NCBI RefSeq assembly: GCF_947495825.1
Contig: NZ_CANMAH010000001.1
Coordinates: 124,001-188,000, forward strand
DNA from: an uncultured Psychrobacter sp.
Lineage (GTDB): Bacteria > Pseudomonadota > Gammaproteobacteria > Pseudomonadales > Moraxellaceae
Length of the DNA stretch: 64,000 bases
Direction of reading: 5' to 3'
Shown here: positions 9,508 to 18,574 of the stretch, one piece after another
How positions within the stretch are numbered: position 1 is the stretch's first letter
Layout of the letters: the number at the start of each line of letters is the position of its first letter
Position numbers and translations under genes: made by a program
Notes under the pieces: generated by a model
The model's database searches: none
What the model was told of the DNA's origin: nothing
Seen by the model: only the letters and a program-made list of their open reading frames with translations

Positions 9508-12507
9508 TTAGAAAAGTTGACGAACGCCAAGCCATCGCTCTGCCAGCATCATCAGGCTGTCGTATTCATCTTGACTGATTATCGTATCGTGTAACATGAC
9601 GGTATGCAATGTACTTAGCCATTGCCGATACTCATTATAATCTATTTGACGGCTATACTGTTGTCTCTGTCGATAATTCTCTTCAACTTGAGTTTCTATT
9701 ATAGAGTCCTTAGCAATAGATGCAGGATGGGCAGGCACAGTATGAATAACAGCCAATAGCTGAACGCTGTTTAGACTTTGAGCGGTCAATAATAGCCACT
9801 GCAAATTTGCATCAGTGACTGCAGACAAATCAATATCAATTAAGCGCGCATAGCGTCGTAAATCAACAACATAGTATGCAACGCTATCATTACTGTAGCT
9901 GAACACTGACATATGTACTGAGCCATCTAACGTCGATATCATCTGGCCTTTGACATCTTTTGACAGCCGATATGCAAGCAATATCAATATAGAGATTTGA
10001 ACCATATCAAGACCATCAAAAACCTGCCCTGAGGGGTCAAGCTGAGCACATATATTACTCATCCCAGTCTGTAATAGCGGTTGCCATTCACTCTGTGTAT
10101 TTACACCATTATCATTTAAAAGTTCGGAAAATACTGGCAGTAATTGCTGTAAATGCAGCGCTTGCCATAACGATAGAATTGGTGAAGCTTGTTGCACTGG
10201 AGTTGATATTGTCGCATTATTCAAAGGAGTCGGTACTGACTGATCATCACCTGTTAAATCTTTTTCATCTAATAGGTTATCAGAAAAGCTGTTGGTCAGA
10301 TCAGCTGATAGCTGTTTTCCAAACAACTCAAGTAAGCCCTGTTGATAGCGCAACAACATAGTACGACACTTTTTTTGTTGTTTATAGTGTTGATGGGCTT
10401 GGTTACTATGACTGGTTTCGCTTTTGAGACATAATTGATTAATGGTGCTTTCTGATAAATCATGCTGGCTAAGTTGCTTGATAGCGAATGCAATCAAAGC
10501 ACTGTCTAAACGCCGGTCAAGATTTGTTACTATTTTTAATAAATTATGATCTAGCGTATGCGCTAACATTTGAGGGTCACTGAAATGATTAGTATTAGCA
10601 TCGATGTCGGCAGCAAATACTCTATCCTTTGGAAGCCCAATCCAAATATCTTGTAAGTCATACCTATCAGTCGTAGATATTGCCTGTCCTTGATGGCATA
10701 GCATGACGACTTCGATCAAAGCTTGCGCTCCTAATGGGTGGTGACTATGATCAAGTACGTGCTGGGGTAACGTGACTTTTTTTAAATCATCAATACTAAT
10801 CAAAGCTGCCGATGGCAAGTCGCTCTCAGGTTTTGCCATCCATGGTTTTAATAGCTGATAAGTACCAACATCTTCTGCTTGCACCTGCAAACGCCCATCA
10901 ATTACCACATCTTCAGCGATAACAAATTCAAGTCCTACTTCTGTTTTCGATTTACTGCTAGGTTTATCAGTAGAAAAAGCTAAAGCTTCATTGTCAGCAA
11001 TATCATTAGGATTTTCGATGACATTATTATCAACAGAATGATTAATAGACGTTGATTGAGTTTTAGGTATATGAGATTGGAGTATGGTTCCTTCTTGATT
11101 GTTGCTTAGGCTATTTGCTTTTATTACTCCCCAATCACCAAGACGACGCTGTTCATATATGTCTTTTATCTTTTGCTGATTTATGCGCTTCTCACTTGCG
11201 ACTTGTACGGCAAAGTCATAATACTCATTAGCATTAATGGCACTCATGCGCTCGCTTAAGCTAGGATGCGTAGCAAACCACGATACATCCCCTAAATCTG
11301 CCCCACTACTTGCAAAAAAGAAATGACTCAAACCATTGATATCAGCGATATGAGTCAAGCGCGAACCGAGCGAATCTTGATGAATGGTTTTTAGGGTTTC
11401 CATAATCGCAGGCGAGCGCGTCAGCTGCACACTGGTGGCATCGGCGAGCAGCTCACGCTGACGGTTAAAGCTGTGCTTGATCAGCTGCGCACAGGCCATA
11501 CTCGAAAAACTCAGTCCATGCAGCAAAAGCGTCCATATACTGCGCGGCACTTGGCGCTCAATCACACTTCTATCTTGGTGCCATCTCGACTGACTTTTCA
11601 CTGGTAACTGCTGGCTTTGTGGCTGACTATGAGCTTGGGATTGCCAATAAGCGACCCATTCACCATGCGTGGTAAAACTTGCCGTCTGCGCCTCGGTGCT
11701 ACGCGCATGACGATCGATAGCTCGTTGCGGTATAAAAGCGCTTTGATTGCCCGCTTCATCAAAAGCACCAGCGTGACGACTGCCATTTGCTGGGCGATTC
11801 AGGTGACTGCTAATAGGATCGCTCCAGTCATAGAGGATTTGCAGCCCTGCTAGTACCACCATCAATTGTAGATTAAATGTTGCGTCACCATGCAAGATAT
11901 GACCATACTCATGACCAATGAGTCCATATAACGCTTCATCAGACAGTTTATCAAGCGCACCTTGAGTGACGACGAGCACCATATCCTGACTCTGACGACC
12001 TGCCACAAAACCATTGATGCCTTGCTCATCAGGCAGCACATAGAGAATCGGCATACGTAAGCCTGACGCAATGGCTAGCTGCTGGGCGATCTCATAATAA
12101 CGGCGATAGACAGGTGGAAAATCACGCTCATCACGTACCGCTATATGACGAGCACTAAAACGAACCTTTGAAACAGATTCGTGCTGATGGGCGACTCCGT
12201 GGCTGTGCTCCCAAGCATCTTGACTGCTATCGATAAACAAACGCACTGCCCCTACCCGCTGGGCAACCGCGCGGCCACCCGCCCTCAAGCGGCGATATTC
12301 TAATAAGCTACCGCCGATAAAGCTTGTCAATGTCCAACCGATAACTAAAACCAGCGCCCAATAGTATATGCCATCTGCAAATATCGTAAATAAAAGCCAG
12401 ACGATCGCAAGCGCCACTACCATATGGGCCACAACGATTAAAAAAAACAGTCCATAAAGCAGTAGGCTGCGCCGCGTGCGTATCCGCTGTTCACCAAAAA
12501 AATCCAT
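9508..12507 (-). CDS. Membrane M48-family metallopeptidase with very long C-terminal region
   Basis: Two N-terminal membrane helices (about residues 14-43 and 47-68) precede an HtpX/Ste24-type M48 catalytic domain. The zinc motif GHEYGHILHGD gives H199, E200 and H203, and the downstream Glu ligand lies in NRQRELLADATSVQL. A further conserved region reads DVSWFATHPSLSERMSAI. Ordinary HtpX-like proteins end soon after this, but here more than 550 residues follow: a polar linker and a mostly helical, unannotated region. It directly follows lemA (50-base gap), the classic LemA/M48 pairing. It probably acts in envelope protein quality control; the substrate is unknown. Confidence 0.85.
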   Translation of the reverse strand: MDFFGEQRIRTRRSLLLYGLFFLIVVAHMVVALAIVWLLFTIFADGIYYWALVLVIGWTLTSFIGGSLLEYRRLRAGGRAVAQRVGAVRLFIDSSQDAWEHSHGVAHQHESVSKVRFSARHIAVRDERDFPPVYRRYYEIAQQLAIASGLRMPILYVLPDEQGINGFVAGRQSQDMVLVVTQGALDKLSDEALYGLIGHEYGHILHGDATFNLQLMVVLAGLQILYDWSDPISSHLNRPANGSRHAGAFDEAGNQSAFIPQRAIDRHARSTEAQTASFTTHGEWVAYWQSQAHSQPQSQQLPVKSQSRWHQDRSVIERQVPRSIWTLLLHGLSFSSMACAQLIKHSFNRQRELLADATSVQLTRSPAIMETLKTIHQDSLGSRLTHIADINGLSHFFFASSGADLGDVSWFATHPSLSERMSAINANEYYDFAVQVASEKRINQQKIKDIYEQRRLGDWGVIKANSLSNNQEGTILQSHIPKTQSTSINHSVDNNVIENPNDIADNEALAFSTDKPSSKSKTEVGLEFVIAEDVVIDGRLQVQAEDVGTYQLLKPWMAKPESDLPSAALISIDDLKKVTLPQHVLDHSHHPLGAQALIEVVMLCHQGQAISTTDRYDLQDIWIGLPKDRVFAADIDANTNHFSDPQMLAHTLDHNLLKIVTNLDRRLDSALIAFAIKQLSQHDLSESTINQLCLKSETSHSNQAHQHYKQQKKCRTMLLRYQQGLLELFGKQLSADLTNSFSDNLLDEKDLTGDDQSVPTPLNNATISTPVQQASPILSLWQALHLQQLLPVFSELLNDNGVNTQSEWQPLLQTGMSNICAQLDPSGQVFDGLDMVQISILILLAYRLSKDVKGQMISTLDGSVHMSVFSYSNDSVAYYVVDLRRYARLIDIDLSAVTDANLQWLLLTAQSLNSVQLLAVIHTVPAHPASIAKDSIIETQVEENYRQRQQYSRQIDYNEYRQWLSTLHTVMLHDTIISQDEYDSLMMLAERWLGVRQLF

Positions 12508-12557
12508 CTATATGCCTGACTTAAAGATAGCTAACCGCATCTGAATATAATAAAAAA

Positions 12558-13154
12558 TCAGCCTATATTGACGACAGGCGCTTGAGCAATCGCCTTTCTA
12601 TCTTCAAAAACTAAAGGGCTGAGCGGACGAAAGCCAAAGGTACTACTGATAAGGTTATTTGGGAACACTTCGCGGTCGTTGTTATAAAACATCACGCTAT
12701 CATTATAATGCTGACGGGCAAAGCCAATACGATTTTCCGTATTGGTTAGCTCATCCATCAGCTCTTTGATCATACTGTCCGCTTTTAACTCAGGATACGC
12801 TTCTACCACAGCTGAGAACTGCCCCAATGCTTTAGACAGCATGCTCTCTGCTTTGGCAAATAATGCCATATGTTCAAGCGAGTCTGGCTGATGGTGGCCT
12901 GAGTCTTGTAAGCTTTGGGCATGATTCCGCGCACTAATCACGCGGGTAAGTGTCTCTTGTTCATGGGTCAAATAACGCTTGGCCGTCTCAACCAAGTTTG
13001 GTATCAAATCATGACGACGCTTTAGTTGCACATCTATCTGCGCAAAGCCGTTTTTTGCTTGGTTGCGGGCGCGCACTAGCCGATTAAATATGGACACCCC
13101 AAATACAACCGCCAAAACCACTACAATGATAAATAGCCAAACCAGTGTTTTCAT
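12558..13154 (-). CDS. lemA: LemA family protein
   Basis: A small membrane-anchored helical protein of the LemA family (not the GacS kinase once given that name). The N-terminal helix MKTLVWLFIIVVVLAVVFGVSIFNRLV is followed by the family signature RARNQAKNGFAQIDVQLKRRHDLIPNLVETAKRYLTHE. Further conserved segments are AVVEAYPELKADS, LTNTENRIGFARQHYNDSVMFYNN and FGFRPLSPLVFED. Its 198 residues are typical. The molecular role is not established. The tight arrangement with the downstream M48 peptidase suggests one operon and a shared membrane function. Confidence 0.93.
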   Translation of the reverse strand: MKTLVWLFIIVVVLAVVFGVSIFNRLVRARNQAKNGFAQIDVQLKRRHDLIPNLVETAKRYLTHEQETLTRVISARNHAQSLQDSGHHQPDSLEHMALFAKAESMLSKALGQFSAVVEAYPELKADSMIKELMDELTNTENRIGFARQHYNDSVMFYNNDREVFPNNLISSTFGFRPLSPLVFEDRKAIAQAPVVNIG

Positions 13155-13261
13155 AAATAAGCCTCAAAGCATTCCATACTTATATCAGTTTTGATAAATT
13201 TTTATATACTATATTTTAACCTATCTTAATCAATGAAACGCTAGAATCAGACGAAATGCAG

Positions 13262-13291
13262 GCACAAAAAAAGCCCTTTACAATGAAGGGC
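13262..13291 (-). terminator. Intrinsic terminator, minus strand
   Basis: On the minus strand AAGCCCTT, loop CATTGTA, AAGGGCTT is followed by a run of seven T. It lies downstream of the SRP RNA and upstream of lemA, and so insulates lemA from ffs read-through. Confidence 0.8.
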
Positions 13292-13357
13292 TTACTAAAT
13301 TTGCTAGCGTTTTTTAGCACGCTTTGGACATTTTACTCAAATTACAGGCAAAAAAAA

Positions 13358-13466
<109 letters not shown>

Positions 13467-13473
13467 AAAGAAG

Positions 13474-13501
13474 ATTATACAAGAATTTTTTAGTATTACA
13501 A
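13474..13501 (-). promoter_or_regulatory. Sigma-70 promoter of ffs
   Basis: On the minus strand TTGTAA (complement of 13496-13501), a 16-base spacer and a perfect TATAAT (complement of 13474-13479) precede the SRP RNA by about seven bases. The placement agrees with the predicted 5' end. Confidence 0.75.
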
Positions 13502-13673
13502 CCCCTATCTTAAAACCTCTTATCACGCAGTATGATTAACTGCGAGGTTTAGTGACAAAATCTTTACAAGGACTCGTCTAAATTTTGCTATTCTAATTAG
13601 TGACGCTAAAAAGACCAGTTATTCTTTAATAAAACAAAATACAGACTGATAGCTTTTTAGGTATATTCTCATT

Positions 13674-13702
13674 TTGACAATATTTAATCAAACTTATCTA
13701 TT
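13674..13702 (+). promoter_or_regulatory. Possible promoter of the SIMPL-protein gene
   Basis: A perfect TTGACA at 13674-13679 is followed after 17 bases by TCTATT, a weak -10. The rest of the stretch from 13503 to 13817 shows no gene or RNA that I recognise. Confidence 0.45.
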
Positions 13703-13817
13703 TTTAGTTCGTTTAGATAAGCAGCGATTAGATTAGTGACTCACCCAAGTCATAAACAAAAGCCTTTATTTAAAGGTGATATATGTCAATGTTATCCACT
13801 TCACTTAGGAGATTATT

Positions 13818-14534
13818 ATGAAAACCACTTTGCTTAATAAGATGGCTTTAACCACAGGAACCGCTTGCCTACTAACCGCTATGATGAGCGGCGCACACGC
13901 AGAACCCACAGGCTATAACCAACTTACCTTCCAAACAGAAGTCAAAGAAGAGATACAAAACGATGAAGTGCGCGCTAGTATGTATAAAAAGGCGCAGGCA
14001 ACCAACGCCAAAACACTAGCGACGACCCTCAATACTTCAATCAATAATGCTATGAAAATTGCTAAACGCTATCCTAGTGTGACGGTCAGTACAGGCCAGC
14101 AGCGCACCTACCCTCGTTATGATAAAAACGATAAAATCATCGGCTGGACAGGACAAGCGAGTATCGACCTAAAAAGTACCGACTTCACGGCGACTAGCCA
14201 GCTTATTGCAGATTTGCAAGAAACTTTAGTCATGGATAACCTAAGTTTTGGCGTGTCTGAGACTAAAAAAGAAGCGTTAGAGCAAAAGCTGATGACCGAC
14301 GCTTCACGCGCCTTCCAGCAGCAAGCTAAAAATCTAACACGCGCTTGGGATGCTCGTGGCTATCGCGTGGTCAATGTCAATCTAAATACGGGAAACAATT
14401 ATCCTCGTCCAATGTATAGCGGCATGCGTATGAGAGCAGAAGCTGCAGATGCCTCCGTACCAAGTCAAAACTTTGAGTCAGGTAATAGCACTATTTCTGT
14501 GACAGCAAATGGTACGATTGAGCTTACTAAATAA
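13818..14534 (+). CDS. Periplasmic SIMPL-domain (DUF541) protein
   Basis: An exported protein of 238 residues. Its signal peptide is MKTTLLNKMALTTGTACLLTAMMSGAHA with an Ala-X-Ala cleavage site, preceded by a strong AGGAG Shine-Dalgarno. The mature protein matches the SIMPL/DUF541 pattern: an N-terminal beta segment (YNQLTFQTEVKEEIQNDEVRASM), a middle part with ITVS-type strands (WTGQASIDLKSTDFTATSQLIADLQ) and a C-terminal ISVTANGTIEL strand. Biochemical function is not established for the family. It stands alone between the SRP RNA and a terminator. Confidence 0.82.
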   Translation: MKTTLLNKMALTTGTACLLTAMMSGAHAEPTGYNQLTFQTEVKEEIQNDEVRASMYKKAQATNAKTLATTLNTSINNAMKIAKRYPSVTVSTGQQRTYPRYDKNDKIIGWTGQASIDLKSTDFTATSQLIADLQETLVMDNLSFGVSETKKEALEQKLMTDASRAFQQQAKNLTRAWDARGYRVVNVNLNTGNNYPRPMYSGMRMRAEAADASVPSQNFESGNSTISVTANGTIELTK

Positions 14535-14593
14535 TTGGGTTAAGCTCATTTAGTGTCAGTTAATTAAAAATAATCCGTTAAATAAAAACTAGG

Positions 14594-14627
14594 GGCGGTC
14601 ACTTATCACAGTGACTGCCTCTTTTTT
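14594..14627 (+). terminator. Terminator of the SIMPL-protein gene
   Basis: GGCGGTCAC, loop, GTGACTGCC (one G-T pair) followed by CTTTTTT, 60 bases past the stop codon. Confidence 0.8.
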
Positions 14628-14669
14628 AAAGTTCTAAAGACCAAATAATTTAGGGTCTGTTGAATATTC

Positions 14670-15479
14670 TTATCTTTTGGTAAAGGCATCATTGGTGACA
14701 GGTTGACTGCTCTCCACCTTTTGCAAATAACTGTCCTTTTGGCGCAGTTTTAGTAGCATCTTCTTATGCCACGGCAAGCGCTCATAAGCGAGCATTTGCA
14801 TAGCAGCCTTCTTTTTATTTTGCAAAATTACAGTGTTCTGAATCACATAGACAGTGCGCTCAATTTGGCTGAGCGTCCGTCCTGCTTTGTTTTTAATAAT
14901 AGCTTGAATACTATGCGTCCCTGGTAAAATATCTACCGTCGCAATTGAAACACTAAGTCCTTGCGCCACTTCGTTACCATCTAAATAAATACCGACACTA
15001 TCGCCATCTTGTAGAGCAGGTCTAAGCTCTAGTTTGACATCGATACTCTGTGCAGGACGCCTATACGCACGCGCCTCACTTGGCTCTAACATCGTTAACT
15101 GGTAATTGATCTGTGAAAATTTTGTACTATTAGAAGCCGCTTGCTGCAAGACTAAGGGAGCAACTGCCTGAGAAGATGTTGCAGACGTACCTTTGAAGTT
15201 TGTATCTGAGCGGTTATTGGCATTATTATTAGCCGTAACATTGGTCACGACATCAGTTTGGCTGACTTGTTTATCGGTCTGTTGCTCATAACTTTGAGGA
15301 CGATCTGTAAAGGTCACATGTCCTGTCTGCTCATCAATCACCTTGTAGATCGGCGTAGCATTTGCAATATATATAGGCAAACTGGCCGTCAACATAGCCA
15401 TACCGCACAGCATCCCTATCCTTAAACGAGTTTTAGAAGAACTCTTTTTTGAGAAAATCCGTTTCGTTACTAGTGTCAT
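14670..15479 (-). CDS. Exported DUF4124-domain protein
   Basis: A 269-residue exported protein. After a positively charged start (MTLVTKRIFSKKSSSKTRLR) comes a hydrophobic signal segment ending ANA. The DUF4124 signature follows immediately: TPIYKVIDEQTGHVTFTDRPQ. A Thr/Asn/Ser-rich linker leads to a beta-rich C-terminal domain (SIDVKLELRPALQDGDSVGIYLDGNEVAQG ... VDILPGTHSIQAIIKNKAGRTLSQ) that resembles an Ig-like or PEGA-type fold. A longer open frame to 15524 lacks a ribosome site and would spoil the signal peptide, so the ATG at 15479 is chosen. It lies downstream of glnA but beyond glnA's terminator. The function is unknown. Confidence 0.8.
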   Translation of the reverse strand: MTLVTKRIFSKKSSSKTRLRIGMLCGMAMLTASLPIYIANATPIYKVIDEQTGHVTFTDRPQSYEQQTDKQVSQTDVVTNVTANNNANNRSDTNFKGTSATSSQAVAPLVLQQAASNSTKFSQINYQLTMLEPSEARAYRRPAQSIDVKLELRPALQDGDSVGIYLDGNEVAQGLSVSIATVDILPGTHSIQAIIKNKAGRTLSQIERTVYVIQNTVILQNKKKAAMQMLAYERLPWHKKMLLKLRQKDSYLQKVESSQPVTNDAFTKR

Positions 15480-15628
15480 AATGTGCCAACCTACTATATG
15501 TCTATTATTGATATATAAAACCATTATGCGGGATTTTTGCTGTTAAATCAGCACCGATTTAATAAAAGCGCTATGTTTCATATTACCGCTCTTACTGCAC
15601 TTTAATAGAAAACGCCGTTTACGCAAAC

Positions 15629-15661
15629 CAAAAAAGCCAGTCAAGATTGACTTGACTGGCT
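15629..15661 (-). terminator. Terminator of glnA
   Basis: On the minus strand GCCAGTCAAG, loop, CTTGACTGGC is a perfect stem followed by TTTTTT. It lies about 35 bases after the glnA stop. Confidence 0.9.
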
Positions 15662-15696
15662 CCTTTATAAAACTCATATTAAGTATTGACGATAGA

Positions 15697-17106
15697 TTAG
15701 CAGCTGTAATACAGATCGAATTCTACTGGATGCACTGTGACATTAACGCGTTGCACTTCCTCTTCTTTTAGCGCGATGAACGCTTCAAGCATATCTTCAG
15801 TGAAGACATCGCCTTTTAATAAGAACTCGTGATCATCACGCAATGCTTGTAGCGCGATTTCTAAGTTTTCTGCAACTGTTGGAATTTGTGCTTCTTCTTC
15901 TGGTGGCAAGTCATACAAGTTCTTGTCAGCCGCTTCGCCTGGATGCATTTTGTTTTGGATACCGTCAAGACCTGCCATCAATAGCGCAGCAAATGCTAGG
16001 TATGGGTTCGCTGTTGGATCTGGGAAACGCGCTTCGACGCGTACCGCTTTTGGACTGCTCACGTGCGGAATACGAATAGACGCTGAGCGGTTAGACGCTG
16101 AATAAGCAAGCTTGATAGGTGCTTCGTAATGCGGCACAAGGCGCTTATAGCTGTTCGTTGATGGGTTGGTAATTGCATTCAATGCACGAGCGTGCTTGAT
16201 GATACCACCAACAAAGTACAATGCTGTCTCAGACAGACCAGCATACTCATCACCAGAGAAGGTGTTTACGCCGTCCTTTGAGATTGACATATGAACGTGC
16301 ATACCTGAACCATTGTCACCAACGATTGGTTTTGGCATAAAGGTTGCTGTTTTACCAAACTGGTGCGCCACGTTATGGACAACATATTTCAACTGCTGAA
16401 CTTCATCCGCTTTACGTACCATGGTGTTGAATGCAACACCAATCTCAGACTGGCAAGAAGCCACTTCGTGATGATGAACTTCTACGCGGCCTTCACCAAC
16501 GATCTCTTCGATGCGTTCACACATCACAGAACGCATATCATGCGAGCTATCGATTGGTGGGACTGGGAAATAGCCGCCTTTGACGCGTGGACGATGCGCC
16601 ATGTTGCCCCACTCGTACGTCTCATTGGTTGACCAAGCCGCTTCTTCAGCAGTGATCTTGTGGCTCACGCCAGACATGTCAACTGACCATTTTACATCGT
16701 CAAATACAAAGAACTCAGGCTCAGGACCGAAGTAAGCGGTGTCACCAATACCAGTCGACTTTAAGTACTCTTCAGCGCGGCGTGCGATAGAGCGTGGATC
16801 GCGATCATAGCCTTGTAGTGTTGAGGGCTCAATGATATCGCAAGTCACAACGACAGTCACTGCATCAAAAAACGGATCAACAAAAGCGGTCTCTGGATCA
16901 GGGCGCAAGATCATATCTGACGCTTCGATACCTTTCCAGCCTGCGATGGATGAGCCGTCGAACATTTTGCCATCTTCCATCACCTCTTCGTCAACGCTAT
17001 GCGCTGGAAAGCTGATGTGCTGCTCTTTACCGCGAGTATCGGTAAAGCGAAAATCAACCCATTTTGCACTAGATGATTTGATAAGATCCAGTAATTTATT
17101 GGACAT
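15697..17106 (-). CDS. glnA: Glutamine synthetase, type I
   Basis: Makes glutamine from glutamate, ammonia and ATP as a cytosolic dodecamer. Family motifs include [17 protein letters not shown], the metal/substrate region [17 protein letters not shown], and [10 protein letters not shown]. The adenylylation site is [10 protein letters not shown] (tyrosine near residue 398), so the enzyme is the GSI-beta type controlled by GlnE. At 469 residues it equals E. coli GlnA. It has a 284-base leader and a sigma-54/NtrC-type control region upstream. glnL and glnG are not adjacent, unlike in enterics. Confidence 0.98.
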   Translation of the reverse strand: MSNKLLDLIKSSSAKWVDFRFTDTRGKEQHISFPAHSVDEEVMEDGKMFDGSSIAGWKGIEASDMILRPDPETAFVDPFFDAVTVVVTCDIIEPSTLQGYDRDPRSIARRAEEYLKSTGIGDTAYFGPEPEFFVFDDVKWSVDMSGVSHKITAEEAAWSTNETYEWGNMAHRPRVKGGYFPVPPIDSSHDMRSVMCERIEEIVGEGRVEVHHHEVASCQSEIGVAFNTMVRKADEVQQLKYVVHNVAHQFGKTATFMPKPIVGDNGSGMHVHMSISKDGVNTFSGDEYAGLSETALYFVGGIIKHARALNAITNPSTNSYKRLVPHYEAPIKLAYSASNRSASIRIPHVSSPKAVRVEARFPDPTANPYLAFAALLMAGLDGIQNKMHPGEAADKNLYDLPPEEEAQIPTVAENLEIALQALRDDHEFLLKGDVFTEDMLEAFIALKEEEVQRVNVTVHPVEFDLYYSC

Positions 17107-17401
17107 GAATAGTCTCCCTTATAGTGGTCATGTTGTTACGTTTATTGTTCAATTCTAAGATGCGACATTTACTATTATATTTAAGTGTTGGTTTAGATTT
17201 ATGATGGTAGTAATGCTCAACCATTCTCCTCTATCACTCATAAGCTCATACAATGCTGGCGCTATTTTAGCAATATCTATTCAATAATGCTGGACAGTTA
17301 TAACATCTTAAGGAGCTTATCCGCTAGATTTTAACCTTAAACTTACAATAAGGAATGATAGGATATAAATTTATACCAGCATCATGTTACAAATATAGGG
17401 G

Positions 17402-17417
17402 TGCAAAGCTTGTGCCA
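17402..17417 (-). promoter_or_regulatory. Sigma-54 promoter of glnA
   Basis: Read on the minus strand, the sequence is TGGCACAAGCTTTGCA, a perfect match to the RpoN consensus TGGCAC-N5-TTGCA. It points at glnA. The predicted start point near 17391 leaves a leader of about 285 bases (17107-17390) in which I see no other gene. Confidence 0.88.
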
Positions 17418-17571
17418 AACTTATTTTTTGATAACGATTTAAACTTGCTTTTGGCCTCTAAGCCGTAATAAACATAGGATAGTTCTAAAAACACGATATA
17501 CACTGTACAAACCAGTTTTAACAGACCAATCTTATAATATGCACAACGATGAAAAGCTCTAACGCAGTATT

Positions 17572-17588
17572 TGCACCAAATTAGTGCT
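17572..17588 (-). promoter_or_regulatory. NtrC binding site 1 upstream of glnA
   Basis: TGCACCAAATTAGTGCT matches the NtrC consensus TGCACY-N5-RGTGCA closely. It is centred about 190 bases upstream of the predicted sigma-54 start, a normal enhancer distance. Confidence 0.78.
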
Positions 17589-17601
17589 TTATATCTTGAA
17601 T

Positions 17602-17618
17602 TGCCGCAAAATAGTGCG
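17602..17618 (-). promoter_or_regulatory. NtrC binding site 2 (weaker) upstream of glnA
   Basis: TGCCGCAAAATAGTGCG keeps the GC and GTGC half-site bases and is centred 30 bases (about three helical turns) from site 1. E. coli glnAp2 has two enhancer sites spaced in the same way. Confidence 0.6.
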
Positions 17619-17796
17619 TAATAATTTTATTTTCATATAAAGTATGGATTGTTCTAAAAGATGTGTTTGTCTCAAGATATAAGAGTTGCAAAAATAACCA
17701 ACTGCTATATGTGACGTTTGATACCCAGCAAAATAGTGGTAAGATATTCAGCCTCTATAAAACATGCTAATTGTCTGCATATATAACAGTAAAAGG

Positions 17797-17802
17797 TATA
17801 AT
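17797..17802 (+). promoter_or_regulatory. Probable -10 element of the trpG promoter
   Basis: A perfect TATAAT lies 44 bases before the trpG start. No good -35 sits at 17 bases; TTGTCT occurs at 17771-17776 with a long 20-base spacer. No trp leader peptide or attenuator is visible between it and trpG. Confidence 0.4.
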
Positions 17803-17846
17803 AGTAGAGCATTTATAAAACATCACACCAACAGGTTGAAACCAGA

Positions 17847-18470
17847 ATGATTCTAATGATCGATAACTACGACAGCTTTACGTACAATATTGTACAGTAC
17901 TTCGGTGAATTGCAGCAGGACATCACCGTCTGGCGTAACGATCAAGCCACTATTGAACAAATAAAAACGCTGGCGCCTGACGTCATCGTCATTGGCCCTG
18001 GTCCATGCGATCCAGATCGTGCCGGTATCTCCTTAGATGTTATTGACACTTTTAAAGGTGTTATTCCTATCTTGGGTATATGTCTAGGTCATCAGGCCAT
18101 TGGTCAAGCATTTGGTGGTCAAGTGGTCAAAGCTGGCGAAGTGATGCACGGACGTTTATCCGCTGTTTATCATACGAATAAAGGTATTTTTACAGAACTA
18201 CCTAACCCTTCACAAGTTACGCGCTACCACTCTCTTGTCGTTGATAAAGCCAGCTTACCTGATTGCTTAGAAGTAACCGCTTGGACGCAAAATGCGGATG
18301 GTAGCATTGAGGAGATCATGGGCATACGGCATAATACCTTTGCCATCGAAGGGGTACAATTCCATCCTGAGTCTATCTTAAGTGAAGCAGGATATCAGCT
18401 GCTTAATAACTTTTTACAGACCCATAATTTGGCCGTATTGTCTGTAGATGAGTTGCCACAAGTAGGATAA
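17847..18470 (+). CDS. trpG: Anthranilate/aminodeoxychorismate synthase glutaminase subunit
   Basis: A class I glutamine amidotransferase that supplies ammonia to TrpE (and, in many bacteria, PabB). The start [19 protein letters not shown] and the oxyanion strand [10 protein letters not shown] are typical. The nucleophile is in [15 protein letters not shown], and the His/Glu pair is in VQFHPESIL. It is 207 residues. It heads trpG-trpD-trpC; trpE is not in the window. Gaps of 104 and 47 bases separate the three genes, so an operon is likely but not tight. Confidence 0.95.
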   Translation: MILMIDNYDSFTYNIVQYFGELQQDITVWRNDQATIEQIKTLAPDVIVIGPGPCDPDRAGISLDVIDTFKGVIPILGICLGHQAIGQAFGGQVVKAGEVMHGRLSAVYHTNKGIFTELPNPSQVTRYHSLVVDKASLPDCLEVTAWTQNADGSIEEIMGIRHNTFAIEGVQFHPESILSEAGYQLLNNFLQTHNLAVLSVDELPQVG

Positions 18471-18574
18471 CTGTTGTGTGTGCCCTTATATGAAGCCTAT
18501 ATTAAAAAGATAAGTCAACGCGCGCAAAAAACCAATTAAAAATACGATAAAAGATAATAAGAAGTGAGACTTTA

